In this document: piece after piece, positions 56,895-64,000 of the stretch
Position numbering within the stretch: position 1 is the first letter of the stretch
Layout: the number at the start of each line of letters is the position of its first letter
Assembly: GCF_003987475.1 (NCBI RefSeq)
Contig: NZ_PIQH01000006.1
Location: 62,001-126,000, forward strand
Direction: 5' to 3'
Length of the DNA: 64,000 bases
Source of the DNA: Idiomarina tyrosinivorans
Lineage (GTDB): Bacteria; Pseudomonadota; Gammaproteobacteria; Enterobacterales; Alteromonadaceae
Translations under genes and position numbers: made by a program
Notes under the pieces: model-generated
What the model was told of the DNA's origin: nothing
Seen by the model: only the letters and a program-made list of their open reading frames with translations
Databases searched by the model: none

Positions 56895-57827
56895 TTAACG
56901 CACGATGGCAAAGCCAATTCTAACCTGCGCTTCTTCCCTGACGTTATAGCTCGCTAAGCTTTGCCCATAGCCGTGAAATAATTGTAAATACACATAGCCG
57001 CCGGCACGGCTAAAAAATTGCTCTCGAATTGGGTAAGACAAGTCCAATTGCACCGAACCCTTATTCGCCGTTCCTAGACGGGCGGTTAATGCAGCAAGGA
57101 AACCATCCTGACGACCAAACCGTACCACCCAATCCGCATATCCACGGTACTTGGCAATATCGGCATTTTCTTCACCGCGTGTGACGTAACTATAGAATTT
57201 CGGCGCGAACACTAAGTCCTGACTGCCAATACGCATGCCCCAGCCCGGCTGCACAAAAACGATATTCATACTGCGCGAGGCTGGGCCCGCCTGGCCATTA
57301 GATTCGTGTTCAAAGCCAAACCTCCAGTAGTCTGGCCAAATATCGTGGTTCGGCTCTTGCAATTCCCAAAAAAAACTTGGGCGATAGCTGGAATCTTCAA
57401 ACGGCTTTGAGTCGGCGCTTAAATTCCATAGCGACGTTTGGGTGTAGCCCAAATGAAAATATTTCATAAACGGCAATGCCTTTACCACAATGCCCTTTTC
57501 TGAAAACATCCGGTACTTAAAGCTAAACTGAAATCGCGCTTTAACGTCATGGCCCTTGCCCACCACAAAATACATCGGTTCGTTAATCCATAACGGCGGC
57601 TCTTCTTCCTCAGGTCCAAGACTCCATTCGCCCAGCTGTACCTCTCGCAGATTTTCATCTTCTTGTTCGAGCAAATTCTTTTGGTACGGGTTAATCGGCT
57701 TTTGCTGGATTGGCTGCTGTCCTACCGCCTGTTGATCATCCACTTTCGGAAACGCTGCCGCAGAAACGACAAACGGCAACCCCAACAATAGGGTTGCCGT
57801 AAAGACCGCAAATTTTTCCCTTGTCAT
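56895..57827 (-). CDS. pldA: Outer-membrane phospholipase A
   Basis: Beta-barrel enzyme that hydrolyses phospholipids displaced to the outer leaflet. Catalytic residues match E. coli OMPLA: H174 and S176 in FEHESNGQ, and N188 in SMNIV, with the same 12-residue Ser-Asn spacing. The substrate-region motif GYTQTSLWNLSADSKPFEDS is present. Signal peptide about 1-25. 310 residues, with a Q/E-rich N-terminal extension. Ten bases after the chemoreceptor gene and with its own GGATG ribosome site, so probably co-transcribed. Confidence 0.94.
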   Translation of the reverse strand: MTREKFAVFTATLLLGLPFVVSAAAFPKVDDQQAVGQQPIQQKPINPYQKNLLEQEDENLREVQLGEWSLGPEEEEPPLWINEPMYFVVGKGHDVKARFQFSFKYRMFSEKGIVVKALPFMKYFHLGYTQTSLWNLSADSKPFEDSSYRPSFFWELQEPNHDIWPDYWRFGFEHESNGQAGPASRSMNIVFVQPGWGMRIGSQDLVFAPKFYSYVTRGEENADIAKYRGYADWVVRFGRQDGFLAALTARLGTANKGSVQLDLSYPIREQFFSRAGGYVYLQLFHGYGQSLASYNVREEAQVRIGFAIVR

Positions 57828-57837
57828 ACTGACATCC

Positions 57838-59457
57838 TTACAAGGTGAATCGGCTCACCGCTTGTTTGAGTTTTTCAGCCAATCCTTGCAACTGGTGCGC
57901 GGTTGAGCTGGTATGTCGCGTTGCTTCTTGATTTTGTTCCGCCATACTAGAAAAACGCTCGACATGCTGAGCGACTTCCGCACTGGCCTGATTCTGTTCC
58001 GATAGCGCACTGCTAATATCTTCAACAACGGCTAATACTCTATCAAAGCTGACCCGGATCTCCCTAATAGCTTCACCACTATCTCCCGCGAGTTGCACCC
58101 CTTGTTCAACCTCGGTAACACCTTTTTCCATTTGCGCCACTGATGCCTGAGTACCCTGTTGAATTAATGCAACCATTGACTCAATTTCGTCTGTGGAAGC
58201 GCTAGTACGTTGCGCGAGTGTTCGCACTTCGTCGGCAACAACCGAGAAGCCACGCCCCTGCTCACCGGCCCTAGCGGCTTCTATGGCTGCGTTCAGCGCC
58301 AGCAAGTTGGTTTGATCAGCAATCGACTTAATCACGTTAACAATTGAGTTAATTTGCTCCGACTGTTTACCTAACTCAACAACCTGCGCAGAGGCTTCGT
58401 TTACCGCTTGGTTGATGCGGTTCATGCTGTTAACCATGCGCTCCATCGTCTTCGCGGACTGCTCTGCGTCGGTGCTCGATTGTTCAGAGATGGTCCGCGC
58501 TTCGTTCGCATTGTCAGCAACATGGCTGATGCTCGCACTGAGTTGCTGAACGGAGGTCGCAATCGATTCTGAAGCATCGGTTTGCTCAGTAGAACTGGCT
58601 GATAACTCTTCTGCGGTAGAAGCGACCGATTGGCTTGAGCTGTTCAATTCATTGGATGACTGAATGATTTGCTGCAACATGCTGCGCAATTGCGTTTGCA
58701 TGGCTGCCAACGCTGACAACAATTCACCGATTTCATCTTTGCCGTCGTCATCGATCTGATTATTCAAGCGGCCGTCCGCGACCGCGGTAGCCACTCGCAT
58801 GGCTTCTTCCAAGCGCTGTTCTAATTGGCGCTTAAATACCCATGCTGACAACACGGCGATGATAATCACCAGCAACCCGCCACCAATAGAAATGGTTTGT
58901 GCCAGTGTTGCGGCTGCTGAAGCGGCATCGGCACGCTCCAACAGCAACGACTTTTCGGTTTTGGTGAACTGCTGCACAAACTCGCGTAAATTGTCCATGC
59001 CGGCTTTGCCGCGGCCTTGGGCAACAATGGCGGCAGACTGGTCAAGGCCTAACGAACCCGGCCCATAACTCTTGCGAATCTCAATCGGCGGCTCGACCGC
59101 ACTGGTTAGCCAATACTGGTATTCATCTTCGATTTTCTTCAGTAGCTCTAGCTGCTTGGGCGAATCTTTCACTAAGTTTTTTAAATTCGCCAGCGCTTTC
59201 TCCACTTCAGCCGTGCCATCTACATAAGGCTGGAGGAAATCCTCGTTACCCGTGATCACATAACCCCGCTGGCCCGACTCGATGTTTAATAAACTCATAT
59301 ACAAGTCATCAGCTTGGCCAATCACTTCGAATGAATGGATGCTGCGCTGGTTGGTTTGGGTCATGTCCCCAATGCCCATCATTACCGCAGTTATCAGTGC
59401 ACCAAGCACTACTACGATAGTAGCGAAGGCTATAAACAATTTGTGCACTAATTTCAT
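57838..59457 (-). CDS. Methyl-accepting chemotaxis protein with CHASE3-like sensor
   Basis: Transmembrane chemoreceptor. Membrane helix 1 at about 6-32, a periplasmic helical sensor with [19 protein letters not shown] (CHASE3 type), membrane helix 2 ([19 protein letters not shown]), a HAMP domain (about 215-268) and the signalling hairpin with its tip [20 protein letters not shown] at about 394-413. No C-terminal CheR-binding pentapeptide is seen. ATG 59457 after GGGG gives 539 residues. Ligand unknown. A sigma-28-type promoter lies just upstream. Confidence 0.94.
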   Translation of the reverse strand: MKLVHKLFIAFATIVVVLGALITAVMMGIGDMTQTNQRSIHSFEVIGQADDLYMSLLNIESGQRGYVITGNEDFLQPYVDGTAEVEKALANLKNLVKDSPKQLELLKKIEDEYQYWLTSAVEPPIEIRKSYGPGSLGLDQSAAIVAQGRGKAGMDNLREFVQQFTKTEKSLLLERADAASAAATLAQTISIGGGLLVIIIAVLSAWVFKRQLEQRLEEAMRVATAVADGRLNNQIDDDGKDEIGELLSALAAMQTQLRSMLQQIIQSSNELNSSSQSVASTAEELSASSTEQTDASESIATSVQQLSASISHVADNANEARTISEQSSTDAEQSAKTMERMVNSMNRINQAVNEASAQVVELGKQSEQINSIVNVIKSIADQTNLLALNAAIEAARAGEQGRGFSVVADEVRTLAQRTSASTDEIESMVALIQQGTQASVAQMEKGVTEVEQGVQLAGDSGEAIREIRVSFDRVLAVVEDISSALSEQNQASAEVAQHVERFSSMAEQNQEATRHTSSTAHQLQGLAEKLKQAVSRFTL

Positions 59458-59502
59458 CGTTGTTACCCCAACCCAAACGTTACACACCTAGTAATACACT
59501 GA

Positions 59503-59529
59503 TTATCGGCGTTATAACAAAAATCTGAA
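59503..59529 (-). promoter_or_regulatory. Probable sigma-28 (FliA) promoter of the chemoreceptor gene
   Basis: On the minus strand GCCGATAA (59503-59510) is an exact FliA -10 element. TTCAGATT (59522-59529) stands at the canonical 11-base spacing and matches TAAAGTTT at 5 of 8 positions. It is 46 bases upstream of the start codon. Confidence 0.75.
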
Positions 59530-59532
59530 CCG

Positions 59533-60570
59533 TTAATCCCGTGATATTTGCCAGTTCAGCGTTTCTCCAGCGAAATATGGCACCACCTGCTGCTGCGCCA
59601 CTGACACCTGCTCAGGCACCTGCCACGGGTGTTGCTTTAACGTCAGCGTTTCATTGTTCCGCGGCAAACCATAGAAATCGGCACCGAAGCCACTAGCGAA
59701 GTCGGCGAGCTTATCCAAACTATCATGTTGATCAAAAAACTCGGCATAAAGTTCAATCGCCGCCGGCGCAGAAAAGCAGCCGGCGCAGCCACACGAGGTT
59801 TCTTTGTTAGCTTGCACGTGCGGTGCAGAGTCAGTCCCTAAAAAGAATTTCGGGTTCGCCGACAACGCCGCCTGCTGTAAGCGCATTTGATGTTCACGGC
59901 GCTTCAGAATTGGCAAACAGTAGTTATGCGGACGAATACCCCCAACCAGCAGATCATTACGATTCATCAACAGGTGCTGCGGGGTAATCGTTGCCGCCAC
60001 GTTATCCCCTTGCGATAAAACAAAGTCCACGGCGTTGCCAGTGGTTATATGCTCTAACACTAATTTCAGTGTGGGAAATTTCGCAAGCATCGGCTGCAAG
60101 TGCCGTTCGATAAATACTTGCTCTCGGTCAAAAATATCGATGTCAGCATCGGTGACTTCGCCGTGCACCAACAGCGGCACTTGTAGCGCCGCCATTTTTT
60201 CTAACAGCGGGTCAAGCGCCGCCATTGACTTCACCCCGGCAGAAGAGTTCGTGGTGGCACCAGATGGATATAGCTTAAAGCCGATAACATCGGGGTTCGC
60301 CGCAGCCTGTTCGACGTCTTCGAGCGAGGTTTTATCGGTGAGGTATAACGCCATTTTTGGGTCAAAGCTCATGCTAGCGGGGAGCTGCGCAAGAATTCGT
60401 TGCCGATACGCCATTGCCAACGCCACAGTGGTTACCGGTGGAACCAAATTTGGCATCACCACACAACGATTGAATACCTGTGCCGTCGCAGGCACAGTGA
60501 GCGCCAACATCGCTTCATCTCGTAAGTGTAAATGCCAATCGTCGGGGCGGGGAATGGTTACTGTGCGCAT
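59533..60570 (-). CDS. pyrC: Dihydroorotase PyrC
   Basis: Pyrimidine synthesis: cyclises carbamoyl aspartate to dihydroorotate. Class II amidohydrolase with the zinc pair DWHLHLRD, the carboxylated lysine in GFKLYPSGATTNS, histidines in LVHGEVTD and EHITTGNAV, and the catalytic Asp in FLGTDSAPH. 345 residues (E. coli 348). Confidence 0.97.
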   Translation of the reverse strand: MRTVTIPRPDDWHLHLRDEAMLALTVPATAQVFNRCVVMPNLVPPVTTVALAMAYRQRILAQLPASMSFDPKMALYLTDKTSLEDVEQAAANPDVIGFKLYPSGATTNSSAGVKSMAALDPLLEKMAALQVPLLVHGEVTDADIDIFDREQVFIERHLQPMLAKFPTLKLVLEHITTGNAVDFVLSQGDNVAATITPQHLLMNRNDLLVGGIRPHNYCLPILKRREHQMRLQQAALSANPKFFLGTDSAPHVQANKETSCGCAGCFSAPAAIELYAEFFDQHDSLDKLADFASGFGADFYGLPRNNETLTLKQHPWQVPEQVSVAQQQVVPYFAGETLNWQISRD

Positions 60571-60603
60571 CAGGGACCTCAGATCATCTTATCAACTGTC
60601 GCT

Positions 60604-60640
60604 ATTATACCTGACTTAGTCAATATCTCACCCTGACTTA
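60604..60640 (-). promoter_or_regulatory. pyrC promoter region with a direct repeat
   Basis: A perfect TATAAT (60604-60609) lies 33 bases before the pyrC ATG. Directly upstream are two copies of TAAGTCAGG whose starts are 22 bases apart (60610-60618 and 60632-60640); the distal copy includes the tdk stop codon. No good -35 is seen, so an activator may be needed. Confidence 0.5.
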
Positions 60641-61219
60641 TCGAATCCCCATCGCCTCTTTCCAATGCTGTCGACAACAAGAGACATAACGGTCGTTGCC
60701 GCCAATAGCAATTTGTGACCCCATGCGGATAGCGTGGCCGTGTTCGTCAACCCGGAGCGACATCGTGGCCTTACGTCCACAATGACAAATGGTCTTCATT
60801 TCGACCAATTTGTCTGCTATCGCCAACAGTACCGCACTGCCAGGGAACGCCTCGCCAAAGGCATCGGTGCGGATGCCGTAGCACATTACCGGGATATTGT
60901 GCTGATCTACCACTCGTGACAGTTGCCAAACTTGCGCCGGAGTCAGAAATTGCGCCTCATCAAGCAACACACAATCAATGGCTTGTTGTTGATGAGCGGC
61001 AACAATCTTCTGGTCTAGTGCACAGTGGCTGGTAAACGGTAGCGCTTCACGCGCAATACCAAGGCGCGAAGCTATCCGCCCTGCGCCAGCGCGGTCATCG
61101 ACCGCTGGCGTCATCAACAATACCTGTTGGCGACGTTCTTCATAGTTGTGCGCCACCTGCAATAACGAGGTGCTTTTACCCGCGTTCATGGCGGAGTAAG
61201 TGAAGTATAAAGAGGCCAT
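60638..61219 (-). CDS. tdk: Thymidine kinase
   Basis: Type II thymidine kinase of nucleotide salvage. P-loop SAMNAGKS (residues 9-16), catalytic region CVLLDEAQFLTPAQV, and zinc cysteines in CHCGRKA plus the CC near the C-terminus. ATG 61219 gives the standard opening ASLYFTYSAM; an ATG nine codons upstream is in frame. 193 residues. It reads toward pyrC, 67 bases away. Confidence 0.96.
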   Translation of the reverse strand: MASLYFTYSAMNAGKSTSLLQVAHNYEERRQQVLLMTPAVDDRAGAGRIASRLGIAREALPFTSHCALDQKIVAAHQQQAIDCVLLDEAQFLTPAQVWQLSRVVDQHNIPVMCYGIRTDAFGEAFPGSAVLLAIADKLVEMKTICHCGRKATMSLRVDEHGHAIRMGSQIAIGGNDRYVSCCRQHWKEAMGIR

Positions 61220-61315
61220 AGTTGTTTTCGTTATTATGCTATTCACTCAAGATACGGGAGGTTATCACGATTTTATGGCATCATTGTAAAAACTCACCGG
61301 TAACAGGAGCCCCTA

Positions 61316-62545
61316 ATGCCAAAATACAGTAAAGCATTTATTCAAGCGATGCCTAAAGCCGACTTACACCTTCATTTGGATGGCAGTCTGCGCGTCGAGA
61401 GTCTTATCGACATGGCAAAACGGGCACACATTGAATTACCTTCGTACACCCCAGAGGGTTTATACGAGAAAGTTTTCAAATCCCATTACAACAACCTCGG
61501 TGAGTACCTTAATGGCTTTCAATATACCTGTGCGGTATTACGGGACTTAGAAAATCTCGAACAAGCAGCCTACGAGTTGGCGGTCGACAATCAGCGTGAG
61601 GGAGTGACCTACATAGAAGTACGCTTTGCTCCACAATTGCTGATGAACCCAAGCAATGGGGTGACCTTTGATACCATTATGCATGTGGTCAACGATGGCC
61701 TGAAAAAAGCCAAAACCGAATACAACAACAGTGCCGAGGTTAAAGCCGGCGAACGTCCGCCGTTTGAATACGGCATCATTAACTGCGCAATGCGGATGTT
61801 TGGCAAAAAGGGCTTTTCGCCCTATTACACTCAACTGTTCCAGTTGATGCGCGATTTTGAACCCATGCAAGTGATCAAAACCGCGGCCATGGAGCTGGTG
61901 CGTGCCAGTGTGCGGATGCGCGATGATGAAGGTATTCCGATTGTTGGCCTAGACATAGCGGGGCAGGAAATTGGCTACCCTGCCAGCGAGTTCCGCGAGG
62001 TATATGAGTACGCCCACGAAAACTTTTTATTGAAAACCGTTCACGCGGGTGAAGCATACGGGGCAGAGAGTATTTTCGAAGCGCTGACACAATGTCATGC
62101 TGACCGTTTGGGGCATGGTTATTCGCTGTTCTCGCCAGAAATGATCGAAGATCCAGACATCGAGGATAAGCAAACCTACAGCCGCAATTTGGCGTCGTAC
62201 ATTGGTGACCGACGGATTGCCGTCGAAGTCTGCTTAACCAGTAACTTGCAAACCAATCCAAGCATTGGTGACATCAAAAATCACAACTTCAAGCATATGC
62301 TGGACAATCGCTTAGCCACGATTATTTGTACCGATAACCGGTTGGTGTCACGTACCACGGTTAGCAATGAGTATGAACTAGCGTTGTCGACGTTTGATGT
62401 TCCGCTGAAGCGTTTAAAAGACATGGTTGCTTACGGCTTTAAGAAAAACTTTTTCCCCGGCAACTATGTAGAAAAGCGTGCTTACGCGAAAAAGAACATC
62501 AGTTACTTTGACGAAGTCGCACGTCAGCACGGGCTCACCGACTAA
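61316..62545 (+). CDS. add: Adenosine deaminase family protein
   Basis: Amidohydrolase expected to deaminate adenosine to inosine in purine salvage. Zinc ligands H18 and H20 (KADLHLHLDGS), the HAGE motif (KTVHAGEAYG), HGYS in the LGHGYSL segment and CTDNR, where many ADA proteins have TDDP. The TDN variant occurs in other ADA families and keeps the metal-binding Asp. 409 residues, against 333 in E. coli, with insertions at about 50-85 and 130-160. GGAG is 9 bases before the ATG. The 3' end overlaps the convergent gene by four bases. Confidence 0.88.
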   Translation: MPKYSKAFIQAMPKADLHLHLDGSLRVESLIDMAKRAHIELPSYTPEGLYEKVFKSHYNNLGEYLNGFQYTCAVLRDLENLEQAAYELAVDNQREGVTYIEVRFAPQLLMNPSNGVTFDTIMHVVNDGLKKAKTEYNNSAEVKAGERPPFEYGIINCAMRMFGKKGFSPYYTQLFQLMRDFEPMQVIKTAAMELVRASVRMRDDEGIPIVGLDIAGQEIGYPASEFREVYEYAHENFLLKTVHAGEAYGAESIFEALTQCHADRLGHGYSLFSPEMIEDPDIEDKQTYSRNLASYIGDRRIAVEVCLTSNLQTNPSIGDIKNHNFKHMLDNRLATIICTDNRLVSRTTVSNEYELALSTFDVPLKRLKDMVAYGFKKNFFPGNYVEKRAYAKKNISYFDEVARQHGLTD

Positions 62546-63561
62546 TCACCAAAGCGCGTCGCCGGAAAACGGTTCAATAGATGATGCAAGGCAAAACAGG
62601 CCGTCATAGCAATAACGATGGCGGCCAATGTGCTACTGACTCGGTATAAACCACTGAAGACCAGATCACTTGTTGGCGTTAAGTATTGTCCAAACAAAAT
62701 ACCCAACGTGGTCAAGGCGCCGAAGCCAACTCCCGCACCGTTCGCCTCACGGACATGTAAGCGTGCGAAAATTAACACCCCAATCCAAAACAACGGAACC
62801 AGCAGCAGTAGCTGGTGACTCCAGCTATATAATAAGGCTTGCGCCGCCAAGCCATAAACCACCCCAAGAATAGTGCCGATAGCGCGCCGCCGTGCGTAAG
62901 CTATGGCACCGTACCAGTTCATCGGAAACAACACCAAAATCATGGTGGCTTGCGCCGACATCGAATCTTTCAAATCGAGGCTTTGGAAGGCAATGAACGC
63001 CAAGGTACAGACAATTGCACCGAGCAACGCCTCATGGCGAATACGACTGGACGTTTTCGCAGGCGCCTGCGGTGCTGCTGGACGAGGTTCTACATCGGGT
63101 AATATCACTGTGAGTACAAACGCGACAGCGATCGAGAGTACATTAGCGAGTAAATTGTTCAGCAACAGATCATTCACATTGGTGCTCGGGTAACTCGCGA
63201 AATGCAGCAAAATGCTCAACATCAGCACGCCGTTCGCACCAAAAAGAAACAGTGGACCTTTGGCCATACAAATAAAGCGATAAAGAAACAAAACAAAGGC
63301 AACCAAGGTGACCAATATTGGATGACTGCCCAGCAAACCGCCAATAATGCCAACTTCCAAAGCACAGACCACGCCGGCAGCCAATAATTGGCGCGCCGCA
63401 TGCAGATTCATTACCGGCACCATGCCCAATAACAACATAGGTACGACGGTAAAAAACACGCCATACTGAAAGCCAAACACCTTGGCAAAGACAAAGCCAC
63501 AGGTCGCACCGATGGCGATCCTTAGGCACTGGCGTAATCCATTGGCAGTTAACGGCTGCAT
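62542..63561 (-). CDS. DUF2955/FUSC-type inner-membrane protein, putative efflux partner
   Basis: Polytopic membrane protein of 339 residues with two similar halves of about five helices each (about 10-155 and 180-330) joined by a Pro/Ala-rich cytoplasmic linker (VEPRPAAPQAPAKTSS). FUSC-superfamily patterns occur as FGANGVLMLSIL and YARRRAIGTILGVVYGL, the latter resembling the second-half signature. Such proteins pair with HlyD-type adaptors, as in AaeB-AaeA, for export of small organic acids or similar compounds; the substrate here is unknown. AAGG precedes the ATG, nine bases after the adaptor gene. Confidence 0.82.
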   Translation of the reverse strand: MQPLTANGLRQCLRIAIGATCGFVFAKVFGFQYGVFFTVVPMLLLGMVPVMNLHAARQLLAAGVVCALEVGIIGGLLGSHPILVTLVAFVLFLYRFICMAKGPLFLFGANGVLMLSILLHFASYPSTNVNDLLLNNLLANVLSIAVAFVLTVILPDVEPRPAAPQAPAKTSSRIRHEALLGAIVCTLAFIAFQSLDLKDSMSAQATMILVLFPMNWYGAIAYARRRAIGTILGVVYGLAAQALLYSWSHQLLLLVPLFWIGVLIFARLHVREANGAGVGFGALTTLGILFGQYLTPTSDLVFSGLYRVSSTLAAIVIAMTACFALHHLLNRFPATRFGD

Positions 63562-63570
63562 AGCGTTGCC

Positions 63571-63999
63571 TTAATAAATATAGTGCAGCAAGCCTACGGT
63601 ACGAATTTGCATCCTTGCCAGCGCAGTTAAGAGTCCTGACTCTGGCAGCAGTTGCACAGTGGCTTTAGCGCCCGCGGGCATATCGCTGGTAACCTCTGGT
63701 TGGGCAAGCCGAAGGTGGATACGTAAGCGCTGTGCATCTCGCACCCAGCGGTTTGATTGCAATGGATCGGCTAACACACCGTTGGCGGCTAACTGCCCAG
63801 CAGCAACACCGGCATCAATACTGCTCACCGTGGCCTGGTATACCTCGCCCGGTTGCGCATCAAATACGACATAGGCATGCTGACCAACGTTGACGTTACG
63901 CAGACTTTTCTCGCGAAAATCTGCAATTAAGTCGACCTCGTCGCCGACTACCGCCAGTAACGGTTGACCAGCGCGTGCATAGGCACCCTGCTGCAATTG
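63571..63999 (-). CDS. HlyD-family periplasmic adaptor (5' partial)
   Basis: C-terminal 142 residues of a membrane-fusion protein; the frame is open to the end of the window and the N-terminal membrane helix and hairpin lie outside. The lipoyl/beta-barrel part is visible: QGAYARAGQPLLAVVGD, RNVNVGQHAYVVFDAQPGEV and DMPAGAKATVQLLPES. It would connect the DUF2955 protein to an outer-membrane channel. Substrate unknown. Confidence 0.85.
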   Translation of the reverse strand, partial: QLQQGAYARAGQPLLAVVGDEVDLIADFREKSLRNVNVGQHAYVVFDAQPGEVYQATVSSIDAGVAAGQLAANGVLADPLQSNRWVRDAQRLRIHLRLAQPEVTSDMPAGAKATVQLLPESGLLTALARMQIRTVGLLHYIY

Positions 64000-64000
64000 T

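Overview
The window is a contiguous piece of a gammaproteobacterial chromosome with no mobile element, rRNA, tRNA or CRISPR array in view. Gene content and order (lpoA-yraN-diaA-dolP, sspBA-petCBA-rpsI-rplM, murA-ibaG-mla, kdsDC-lptCAB-rpoN-hpf-ptsN-rapZ-npr-mgtE, mreBCD-maf-rng-yhdP-tldD and a complete MSHA pilus locus) fit a marine, aerobic Alteromonadales bacterium. My best guess is the Idiomarinaceae, from the combination of genes and the glutamine-rich protein style; this is inference and no 16S gene is present.

Layout. 1-3262 (+): lpoA (5' end cut by the window), yraN, diaA, dolP. 3279-8144 (-): sspB, sspA, the cytochrome bc1 operon petABC, rpsI and rplM, with a promoter for each of the last two units and two terminators. 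8346-12629: zapE (-), then zapG, degQ and degS (+). 12631-17863 (-): a TetR regulator followed by mlaFEDCB, ibaG and murA. 17988-26163 (+): KDO synthesis and LPS transport (kdsD, kdsC, lptC, lptA, lptB), rpoN, hpf, the nitrogen PTS genes, rapZ and mgtE. 26189-30402: pmbA (-), darP (+), tldD (-) and a nitrilase-family gene (-). 30329-38729 (-): yhdP, rng, maf, mreD, mreC, mreB. 38880-40751 (-): an unusual periplasmic coiled-coil/PEGA/SUMF1 protein. 40957-56828 (-): the MSHA type IV pilus locus, 17 genes from mshI to mshQ. 56895-59457 (-): outer-membrane phospholipase A and a chemoreceptor behind a sigma-28-like promoter. 59533-64000: pyrC and tdk (-), an adenosine deaminase (+), and an inner-membrane DUF2955/FUSC protein with its HlyD partner (-, cut by the window).

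How the genes work together. Most of the window serves the cell envelope: peptidoglycan (lpoA, murA, mreBCD), LPS (kds/lpt), outer-membrane lipid balance (mla, yhdP, pldA, dolP), envelope stress proteases (degQ, degS) and a surface pilus. The MSHA locus carries a c-di-GMP-binding ATPase (MshE), and the chemoreceptor has a FliA-type promoter, so the right half relates to the motile/sessile choice.

The least ordinary items are: a terminator-like hairpin just after the major pilin gene, inside the leader region of mshC, with a promoter-like site before mshB; a SUMF1-domain protein without the catalytic cysteines; a TetR gene with a palindrome next to its -10, placed upstream of mla; a probable sigma-28 promoter driving a chemoreceptor and possibly pldA; and a degQ terminator that moves the start of degS. 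No stretch longer than 300 bases lacks a gene. I did not find a system that I would call wholly new.
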